DNA of 64,000 nt, taken from NCBI GenBank assembly GCA_035762545.1, contig DASTOM010000007.1, positions 40,984-104,983 on the forward strand, given 5' to 3'. Shown one piece after another: positions 35,747 through 42,504 of the stretch; the first letter of the stretch is position 1, and the number at the start of each line of letters is the position of its first letter. Made by a program: the position numbers and the translations under genes. Source of the stretch: JANQRA01 sp035762545. GTDB taxonomy: Bacteria > Actinomycetota > Acidimicrobiia > Spongiisociales > ZC4RG35. Below the pieces are notes generated by a model. It ran no database searches and was not told the origin of the DNA. It saw only the letters and a list, made by a program, of their open reading frames with translations.

Positions 35747-36148
35747 ATGGTCATGAACGCCCAGCAGTCGGTCGAGATGATCCTGCTCCGTCAGGTGGCC
35801 AGCTATCTGAGTGTGCCGATCTGGATGATGGACGATGCCGGCAATCTCGTCTATTACAACGAGCCGGCGGAGCGACTGCTCGGGATCGAGTTCGACGAGG
35901 TGGGACCGGTTCACGCCGATCAACTCGGAGACATGTTCCGGCTGACGGATCTCGACGGCTCGCCTCTCCCAGACCTCGAGCTGCCCGTGGTATACGCACT
36001 CTCCAAGAGAACGCCGGCCCACAGGGACGTTCGGTTCTGCGGCATGGATGGAATCTGGCGTGACGTATCCATTTCCGCCATCCCGATCGAAGGACAGGGC
36101 AACCGGTTCCTCGGCGTGTTCGCGACTTTCTGGGAGATCACTCCTTGA
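35747..36148 (+). CDS. Single PAS-domain protein
   Basis: 133 residues that are almost entirely one PAS domain: VPIWMMDDAGNLVYYNEPAERLLG at the start, FRLTDLDGSPLP in the middle and a WRDVSISAIPIEGQGNRFLGVFATFWEIT end strand pair. No output domain is attached, so it probably signals through a partner. The stop overlaps the TTG of the metallo-beta-lactamase gene by four bases, making that enzyme the likely partner. ATG at 35747 with GGAGGC ten bases upstream; an ATG at 35753 is an alternative. Confidence 0.85.
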   Translation: MVMNAQQSVEMILLRQVASYLSVPIWMMDDAGNLVYYNEPAERLLGIEFDEVGPVHADQLGDMFRLTDLDGSPLPDLELPVVYALSKRTPAHRDVRFCGMDGIWRDVSISAIPIEGQGNRFLGVFATFWEITP

Positions 36149-36975
36149 GGCTTCGTTTCTGGGGGACGAGGGGTTCGATCGCGTCCGCAGGCCCCGAGAC
36201 GGTGCGTTATGGCGGCGACACCGCGTCCACGGAGCTGATCACCGGAGACGGGAGACTCGTGGTCCTCGATGCGGGCAGTGGGATCCGGCAGCTGGGCAAC
36301 CACCTCGAGGAGCATCACGATCATGTCGACATCCTGTTGAGTCACCTGCACATGGACCACGTCCAGGGCCTGCCCTTCTTCAGGCCCCTGCTCGATCCGG
36401 ACGTGGAGACCCATGTCTGGGGTCCGGTATCCACCACCCAGGACCTCCGCTACCACATCGCCCGATATCTGTCTCCCCCACTCTTTCCAGTGCGGGTCCG
36501 GGACCTCCCCAACGTCACCTTCCATGACGTCACCCCGTCGACTTTTCACATCGGCTCACTGACGATAAGGGCAGACCTGATCACCCACCCAGGCACGACA
36601 CTCGGCTACAGGATCGAAGAGGACGGGAAGTCCCTCGCCTATCTCTCTGATCACGAGCCGGCATTGGGTCGGGGTCGTATTCCGGAAAGTCCGGAATGGA
36701 CCTCGGGGTTCGACCTCGCCACCGACGCCGACGTGCTGATCCACGATGCTCAGTACAACGAGGAGGAGTACGCACGCCGCGTCGGGTGGGGCCATACATC
36801 GATAAACCAGCTCGGTGCGTTCACGAAGATGACGAACCCGGGTGTGTTGGTCACCTTCCACCACGACCCGGCCCACTCGGATGCGGAACTGGACGATCTC
36901 CACGAAGAGCTCGCCGGGGTCGTCAACGGAACCCGCATCATCGCGGGCGTTCCCGAATTGACCCTCGAGGTCTGA
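36145..36975 (+). CDS. Metallo-beta-lactamase fold hydrolase (cyclic-phosphodiesterase-like subgroup)
   Basis: 276 residues from a TTG that overlaps the PAS gene stop. The start RLRFWGTRGSIASAGPETVRYGGDT and the metal motif SHLHMDH (His67, His69, Asp71, His72), then LITHPGTTLGYRI, LSDHE and HDAQYN, mark the RNase Z / PhnP / class II phosphodiesterase-like branch rather than true beta-lactamases. A role hydrolysing a cyclic nucleotide would fit a locus with two cyclases, but that is inference. One base separates its end from the convergent acetyltransferase gene. Confidence 0.85.
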   Translation: MRLRFWGTRGSIASAGPETVRYGGDTASTELITGDGRLVVLDAGSGIRQLGNHLEEHHDHVDILLSHLHMDHVQGLPFFRPLLDPDVETHVWGPVSTTQDLRYHIARYLSPPLFPVRVRDLPNVTFHDVTPSTFHIGSLTIRADLITHPGTTLGYRIEEDGKSLAYLSDHEPALGRGRIPESPEWTSGFDLATDADVLIHDAQYNEEEYARRVGWGHTSINQLGAFTKMTNPGVLVTFHHDPAHSDAELDDLHEELAGVVNGTRIIAGVPELTLEV

Positions 36976-36976
36976 G

Positions 36977-37312
36977 CTACTGACGCCGCTTCTTGAGTTC
37001 CATCGTCATCTCGTGATCGACGATGGCGTCGTACTCGGGATGCCTCCTGATGTATGCCGCGAAGAACGGGCACAACGGCACGACCGGGACACCCTGATCC
37101 CGCATGGCGTCGAGCGCGAATCGGGCGACCTGGTTGGCCAGACCCCGACCTGAGAACTCATCCGCGACCTCGGTGTGGGTGAAGACACGACGTCCGGACA
37201 TCATGCGGTACTCGGCCTTCCCCGCTCGAACCTCGCCGACCTCGATGAGGTACGCAGCCTCATCGGGGTCATCATGGATCACCACCTCTTGTCCAATCAG
37301 CTCGTCACTCAT
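36977..37312 (-). CDS. Small GNAT-fold N-acetyltransferase (YjdJ/COG2388-like)
   Basis: 111 residues from the ATG at 37312; a longer in-frame extension lies in the upstream gene. The compact acetyl-CoA-binding fold is shown by AEYRMMSGRRVFTHTEVADEFSGRGLANQVARFALD and the following VVPLCPFFAAYIRRHPEY. This minimal GNAT subgroup is widespread and poorly characterised. It overlaps the LtrA-like gene end by eight bases. Confidence 0.9.
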   Translation of the reverse strand: MSDELIGQEVVIHDDPDEAAYLIEVGEVRAGKAEYRMMSGRRVFTHTEVADEFSGRGLANQVARFALDAMRDQGVPVVPLCPFFAAYIRRHPEYDAIVDHEMTMELKKRRQ

Positions 37313-38492
37313 GCGCGACCAGTGTGCTCGATTCGGACGACGGCGTCGACAGGTCCGCGACGACCTCGGCGACACACACGGCGAAGACGCCAAGCGCGAT
37401 CCATTGCGCCCCCGGGGCCGAGAGCAGTCCGATCAGCAGCAGGAAAGGAACCCCGGCGAGACGGCTGACGATGATGGCGCGCGCCTGGACGGGCTCGTCG
37501 ACCGAGGCTGCGAGTTGTATCAAGGCCAGGCTCAAGAAGACCGCAACCAACGAACCAACGAGTAGCCACCGGTCGCCGGCCGGCATCGAGCCGTGACCCG
37601 CCTGAGCGACAGCCTTTTCCATCGCCACGCCGGAGGCAGCAAGGGCCGCTGCCAGCGGGAGATGCGAATAGATCCACACTGTCGGGCGCCACGCGCGGCG
37701 CACCCTGGCGTCACGGCGGACGACCGATCCGCGTGCGTTGTCGAAATAGAGCCACCACAAGGCAGTCGCAAGCCCGACTCCGAGCGCCGCGGTCACGGTC
37801 GGGAGCACCGCCCACTCTGAATGGCCGAGCCCCATCACCACGGCGGCGATGGACTCTCCGAGCACGAGGATCGTGAACAGCCCGAACCGTTCTGGCAGAT
37901 GTGACACGTCGAGCGGGACCTTCGCCTGTTCCCTGCGCATGACCCACGGCGTGGCCAGATCGATCGCCAACGCCACCGACCACAGGACAACCCGCCGGTC
38001 GTCGGGCACGAACGCTGAAGCTGTCCACACCACTGCCGCCGCGCCGAATCCGAGCAGGTAGCCCTTGACCAGGACCCGGGTCTCTGCCACGTGACGGTAT
38101 GCCCGCCAATACATGGCGAGCAGGAGAATTCGCGAGGCGGCGTAGCCGAAGGCGAACGCACGCGTCGAACTGGCAACGTCTGGGGAGAGCGCAGCAGCGA
38201 TGACAACCACCGCCACCATCTGCCCGGCGGCGAGTAGCCGGTACACGAGGTCGTCCGTGTCATACCGATCGGCGTAGTAGGTGTGGCTCGCCCAGAGCCA
38301 CCAGAGCAGGGCAAAGTAACCGAAGTACGACGCGATGCCGGCACCCGAGGCATCGCCGAGCAAACGAGCAGCGAGGATCGCCACGGCGACCACGAACACG
38401 AGGTCGTAGAAGAGCTCGAGCCACGTCGCGCTCCTGTGATCCTGGACCTCCTTCGTTCGGAGGTGTGGAGGGGTGATTTTGATGACGCTCAT
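37305..38492 (-). CDS. Low-temperature-requirement protein A (LtrA) family membrane protein
   Basis: 395 residues with about ten to eleven membrane segments. Family signatures are ATWLELFYDLVFVVAVAILA near the start and HLPERFGLFTILVLGESI in the middle. The family is named from Listeria mutants unable to grow in the cold; its biochemical role is not established. It is first in a two-gene minus-strand unit with the acetyltransferase and is divergent, over 134 bases, from the zinc-finger signalling operon. Confidence 0.9.
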   Translation of the reverse strand: MSVIKITPPHLRTKEVQDHRSATWLELFYDLVFVVAVAILAARLLGDASGAGIASYFGYFALLWWLWASHTYYADRYDTDDLVYRLLAAGQMVAVVVIAAALSPDVASSTRAFAFGYAASRILLLAMYWRAYRHVAETRVLVKGYLLGFGAAAVVWTASAFVPDDRRVVLWSVALAIDLATPWVMRREQAKVPLDVSHLPERFGLFTILVLGESIAAVVMGLGHSEWAVLPTVTAALGVGLATALWWLYFDNARGSVVRRDARVRRAWRPTVWIYSHLPLAAALAASGVAMEKAVAQAGHGSMPAGDRWLLVGSLVAVFLSLALIQLAASVDEPVQARAIIVSRLAGVPFLLLIGLLSAPGAQWIALGVFAVCVAEVVADLSTPSSESSTLVAHE

Positions 38493-38591
38493 ACCCAGCC
38501 TGCCTGTCAGCGGCGAAGGCGAGGATAGAGCGCGGCAGATCTGTCGGCGCCGTCCTCGGTCTTTGACGGCTCGTCTCGGCCTCGCCCCTCG

Positions 38592-38597
38592 TATGAT
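38592..38597 (+). promoter_or_regulatory. Possible -10 element (TATGAT) before the UBP/receiver/kinase operon
   Basis: TATGAT lies 29 bases before the zinc-finger ATG in the divergent intergenic region. A TTGACG stands at 38563-38568, but the 23-base spacing is too long for a standard sigma-70 pair, so only the -10 is suggested. Confidence 0.35.
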
Positions 38598-38626
38598 GCT
38601 CTACCGAAGGGAAGGAACAAGGGCCG

Positions 38627-38896
38627 ATGGCAACGCCGACATGTGACCACTTCGCCGAGTTGGCGCTGGTTGCCGCGCCTCGATCGAAGGTGTGCGATCG
38701 GTGTGTCGAGATGGGTTCCAAATGGGTGCATCTGCGCTCCTGCCTCTACTGCGGCAACGTCGGCTGCTGTGACAACTCGCCGAACCGACACGCCCGGCAC
38801 CACTGGGAGGAACACCCTGACCACCCACTGATCCAGTCGATCGAGCCGGGCGAAACATGGCGTTACTGCTTCGCTGACCATTTCCTGGCGCGATGA
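38627..38896 (+). CDS. UBP-type zinc-finger protein
   Basis: 89 residues forming one ZnF-UBP domain. Ligands are visible: Cys6, His8, Cys23/Cys26 (CDRC), Cys39/Cys42 (CLYC), Cys47 and the HARHHWEEHPDHP histidines. In eukaryotes this domain, found in deubiquitinases and HDAC6, binds the free C-terminus of ubiquitin; the bacterial role is not known. AAGGGAAGGAACAAGG precedes the ATG. Its stop overlaps the receiver/reductase ATG by four bases, so it is stoichiometrically linked to that signalling protein. Confidence 0.9.
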   Translation: MATPTCDHFAELALVAAPRSKVCDRCVEMGSKWVHLRSCLYCGNVGCCDNSPNRHARHHWEEHPDHPLIQSIEPGETWRYCFADHFLAR

Positions 38897-40548
38897 CCGA
38901 TGCACTTCCCGTCATCCTCACCGTCGATGACGAGCCTGAGGTTCTGCGTGCGGTGCAACGGGACCTCCGGGCGCACTATGCGACGGACTACCGCATCATC
39001 GGTGCTGGAGGCGGCCAAGAGGCGATCGATGCGCTAACCGAGATATCGACACGAGGCGAGCCCGTTGCCTTGATCCTCGCCGACCAGCGAATGCCCCAGG
39101 TGACCGGAGTGGACGTGCTCCGCCACTCACTCGACCTCTTCCCCTCAGCAAAACGGGCACTGTTGACCGCATACGCCGACACGGAGGCCGCCATAAGCGC
39201 GATAAATGACGTCGGGCTCGACCACTACATCATGAAGCCCTGGGATCCCCCCGAGGAGAGGCTCTATCCGATTCTCGACGACCTCCTGATCGACTGGCAG
39301 GCCGATTATCGCCCCACGTTTTCCGGAATCAGGGTCATCGGTCATGAATGGTCCAAGGAGACTTTCGAGTTGAAGGCCTTCCTGGCCAACAATCAGATCC
39401 CCTACCGATCCCTCGTCGCGGAGGTCGACCCCGAGGCGAGAAGCATCATGGAGGCCGCCGGGTTCGACGACGAGTCGCTTCCCTTGTTCCTGTTCCCGGA
39501 CGGTCCGCCGCTGGCGAGACCGACGCTACCGGAGTTGGCGGAGAGAATCGGTCTCCAGCTTCATGCCGCCGCGACGACGTACGACGTGGTGATCGTCGGG
39601 GCGGGGCCTGCCGGGCTCGCCGCTGCGGTCTACGGGGCCTCGGAGGGACTGAAGACGCTGCTGATAGAGGCAGCCGCCCCCGGTGGCCAGGCGGGCCAGT
39701 CGTCCCTCATCGAGAACTACCTCGGATTTCCCCGAGGAATCAGTGGCAGCGACCTGGCTCGGAGAGCCGCCGCGCAGGCAACCCGCTTTGGCGCAGAACT
39801 GCTCGTCCCGGCCCGGGTTGTCGCAATCGAGCGAAATGACCCGTACAAGATCGTCCATCTCGACGACGGTTCGACCGTGAGCACCAAGGCGATGGTCATC
39901 ACTAGCGGCGTTGACTACCGGCGACTCGAGGCCGAGGGTCTCGACGATCTGGTGGGCACCGGCGTCTACTACGGAACCTCTCGTACCGAGGCTGAGAATC
40001 ACCGCAATCAGCCCTTGTTCGTCGTTGGAGGGGGCAATTCGGCAGGTCAGGCGGCATTGTTCCTCACTCGCTTCTCCGACGACGTCAACATCGTGATCCG
40101 TAGTGATTCTCTCGTGGCGACGATGTCCGACTACCTGATCAAGAACATCGAAGCCAACCCATCGGTGTCCGTCCTCCCCCGCTCGGCGATCGTTCGTGCG
40201 ACGGGGACGAGCCACCTCGAGACGATCTCAATCCAGAACCTCGATACGGACGAGATCACCGACCGCCCGGCGGGCGCAGTGTTCGTCTTCATCGGCCAGC
40301 GGGCGCAGTCGGACTGGCTGTCCGAGATCGTCCAACTGGACGACAGGGGATTCGTTCTGACTGGATCCGATCTCGGCCCTCTCACCGGTTGGAACGTCGA
40401 CCGCGATCCACTGCCCCTCGAGTCGTCGGTTCCGGGAATCTTCATTGCCGGAGACGTACGGCATGGTTCCATCAGGAGAGTCGCCGGCGCTACCGGTGAG
40501 GGATCGACCGCTATTCGCTTCGTACATCAGCATCTGGCCTCCCTTTGA
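38893..40548 (+). CDS. Receiver domain fused to thioredoxin-reductase-like flavoprotein without redox cysteines
   Basis: 551 residues in three parts. Receiver domain (1-125) with acidic Asp12/Asp13 and phosphoacceptor Asp64 (LILADQRMP). A thioredoxin-like middle domain (about 145-225) without a CxxC. A thioredoxin-reductase module (about 228-551) with FAD site VIVGAGPAGLAAAVYG and NADPH site VVGGGNSAGQAALF. The reductase disulfide is missing: GGQAGQSSLIENYLGFP has no cysteine pair. It may act as a phosphorylation-controlled redox sensor or NADPH oxidase. Coupled on both sides by four-base overlaps to the zinc finger and the kinase. Confidence 0.9.
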   Translation: MTDALPVILTVDDEPEVLRAVQRDLRAHYATDYRIIGAGGGQEAIDALTEISTRGEPVALILADQRMPQVTGVDVLRHSLDLFPSAKRALLTAYADTEAAISAINDVGLDHYIMKPWDPPEERLYPILDDLLIDWQADYRPTFSGIRVIGHEWSKETFELKAFLANNQIPYRSLVAEVDPEARSIMEAAGFDDESLPLFLFPDGPPLARPTLPELAERIGLQLHAAATTYDVVIVGAGPAGLAAAVYGASEGLKTLLIEAAAPGGQAGQSSLIENYLGFPRGISGSDLARRAAAQATRFGAELLVPARVVAIERNDPYKIVHLDDGSTVSTKAMVITSGVDYRRLEAEGLDDLVGTGVYYGTSRTEAENHRNQPLFVVGGGNSAGQAALFLTRFSDDVNIVIRSDSLVATMSDYLIKNIEANPSVSVLPRSAIVRATGTSHLETISIQNLDTDEITDRPAGAVFVFIGQRAQSDWLSEIVQLDDRGFVLTGSDLGPLTGWNVDRDPLPLESSVPGIFIAGDVRHGSIRRVAGATGEGSTAIRFVHQHLASL

Positions 40549-41909
40549 AATCGACCGCAGAGATTCTTCGGGGACTCCCCTACTTCGCCGACCTGCCCGG
40601 AGATCTCCTGTCTCGCGTCTGCGATGCCTCCGAACAGTTCGACCTCGACGAAGGCACCGTGATCATCCAAGAGGGGACCGACTCTGAGGAGATGTACGTC
40701 GTCGTGTCCGGTGAGCTGGTCGTCACCAAGCAGAGCGGCGGAAAGGAAGTAGAGCTGGGTCGCATAGGGCCCGGGGATGTGGTGGGTGAGATCGCCCTCC
40801 TCGACGAGGCGCCTCGCACGGCAACGGTTTCGGCTTTGGGGCCGTCACATGTGATTCGAGTGCCCGTCGCCGCATTCGAAGATCTGCTCAGCGACTCGAG
40901 AGTCGTCAGACGCATGTTCAGGACGGTGACCTCCCGGCTCCGTGGGATCGAGGACACTCTGCGACACGAAGAACGGATGGCTGCATTGGGAAAAATGGCA
41001 GCGCAACTGATGCACGAGCTGAACAATCCCGCTGCCGCAGTCGCACGAAGCACCCAGGAGCTGACTCGTCTCCAAGCGGAATTGAGGGAGACCGCGACAC
41101 GACTGTCATCGGAGTTTGGCGAACGAGCCATCGACCTCGATCCGGAGCCGGGACCACCGCTATCGGCTCTCGAACGCGCTGACGCCGAAGACCAACTCGT
41201 GACATGGCTCGAGTCACTCGGCGTAGATGCGGCTTGGGACATAGCCCCGGCTCTGATCGAAGCGGGTTGGACCCAGGCGAAGTTGGAGGAGGCTGTTTCC
41301 GCATCGCGCGAAGAACTCCGTCCCGCTCTGCTTCATTGGATAGGTCTACGTGCAGCCACCGACCAGGTGGTTGGAGAGTTGGGCATCGGTGCGAGACGCA
41401 TTGCCGAACTGGTCCGGGTGGTGAAGGAATACTCCTTCCTCGACCGCGCACCCATTCAGGAAGTCGACATCGCCTCGGGCATCAGCGACACCCTCGTCTT
41501 GCTCAAACACAAGCTACGAAGCGTCGAGATCGAGCTGAACCTCGCCGATGACCTCCTACGCGTAGAGGCGCCGGGTCGCGACCTGAACCAGGTTTGGACC
41601 AATCTCATCGACAACGCCGCTGACGCGATGCCGGAGGGAGGACGTCTCCGCATCACTGCCAAGAACGACGGTCAGGAGGTCGTCGTCGCTATCTCCGATA
41701 CGGGGCACGGCATCCCTGAAGACATACAACCGAAAGTGTTCGACCCGTTCTTCACCACCAAGGAGCCGGGGAAGGGCACCGGGCTCGGCATGCACACAGT
41801 TCACACGATCATCGGACGGATCGGCGGGTCCATCGCTCTCGATTCCGGGCCGGAGGGCACCACTTTCACCGTCAGGCTCCCCGCCGTTGACGAGGTCATC
41901 GCAGGCTGA
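40545..41909 (+). CDS. Cyclic-nucleotide-binding sensor histidine kinase
   Basis: 454 residues from a TTG that overlaps the reductase stop (TTGA). An N-terminal cNMP-binding domain (about 10-130) carries GDVVGEIALLDEAPRTATV, matching the phosphate-binding cassette with its arginine. A histidine-kinase core follows with phosphoacceptor His157 (LMHELNNPAAA), a helical spacer, then an HATPase domain with NLIDNAADAMPEGG, DTGHGIP and GKGTGLGMHTVH. No membrane segment. The receiver domain next door is its obvious target, so a cAMP-like signal may set the state of the flavoprotein. Confidence 0.92.
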   Translation: MKSTAEILRGLPYFADLPGDLLSRVCDASEQFDLDEGTVIIQEGTDSEEMYVVVSGELVVTKQSGGKEVELGRIGPGDVVGEIALLDEAPRTATVSALGPSHVIRVPVAAFEDLLSDSRVVRRMFRTVTSRLRGIEDTLRHEERMAALGKMAAQLMHELNNPAAAVARSTQELTRLQAELRETATRLSSEFGERAIDLDPEPGPPLSALERADAEDQLVTWLESLGVDAAWDIAPALIEAGWTQAKLEEAVSASREELRPALLHWIGLRAATDQVVGELGIGARRIAELVRVVKEYSFLDRAPIQEVDIASGISDTLVLLKHKLRSVEIELNLADDLLRVEAPGRDLNQVWTNLIDNAADAMPEGGRLRITAKNDGQEVVVAISDTGHGIPEDIQPKVFDPFFTTKEPGKGTGLGMHTVHTIIGRIGGSIALDSGPEGTTFTVRLPAVDEVIAG

Positions 41910-41930
41910 GCTCCACGACAAATCTCCACG

Positions 41931-41952
41931 CACCGGCCGACACGCGCCGGTG
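41931..41952 (+). terminator. Possible hairpin terminator after the kinase
   Basis: A seven-base GC stem (41931-41937 with 41946-41952) lies 22 bases after the kinase stop. There is no strong T run, so it may be a weak or Rho-assisted stop ahead of the cox genes. Confidence 0.35.
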
Positions 41953-42000
41953 TCCGCTTGATATGTTCAGGGGGTTGGTCAGCTATCGAAAGGACTCGCG

Positions 42001-42504
42001 ATGGAAGTATCGATGACCGTCAACGGCAAGGCGGTCTCGGGCGATGTCGAGCCCCGGACCCTCCTGGTTCATTTCATTCGAGAGAACCTTCGGTTGACCG
42101 GGACACACGTCGGGTGCGAGACCGGATACTGCGGCGCATGCACCGTCCACATCGACGGCAAGGCGGTGAAGTCGTGCACGATGCTCGCCGTTCAGGCCGA
42201 AGGCGCAGACATCACCACGATTGAGGGCATGGCCTCCAACGGTGAGCTCCATCCAGTTCAGGAGGGGTTCTGGGAGAGGCACGGACTGCAATGCGGCTAC
42301 TGCACCCCGGGAATGATCATGTCGGCGTCGGCACTGCTCGCCGAGAACAACAACCCATCGGAGTCTGAGATCCGACATGGCATCGAGGGCAATCTCTGCC
42401 GCTGCACCGGATACCACAACATCATCAGGGCCATCGAGTACGCCGGCGCCAAGATGCGAGGCGACGAGCCCGCTCCGCCTGACTGGGAGCGAGGAGGCGA
42501 ATAG
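42001..42504 (+). CDS. coxS: Molybdenum hydroxylase iron-sulfur subunit (CoxS-like)
   Basis: 167 residues. Two [2Fe-2S] clusters are fully liganded: plant-ferredoxin type Cys39, Cys44, Cys47 and Cys59, and the alpha-helical domain Cys98, Cys101, Cys133 and Cys135 (CGYC and CRCTG). It carries electrons from the molybdenum subunit to the flavin subunit. ATG at 42001 with AAAGGA upstream. Its stop and the coxL GTG share one base (TAGTG). First gene of an S-L-M operon. Confidence 0.95.
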   Translation: MEVSMTVNGKAVSGDVEPRTLLVHFIRENLRLTGTHVGCETGYCGACTVHIDGKAVKSCTMLAVQAEGADITTIEGMASNGELHPVQEGFWERHGLQCGYCTPGMIMSASALLAENNNPSESEIRHGIEGNLCRCTGYHNIIRAIEYAGAKMRGDEPAPPDWERGGE

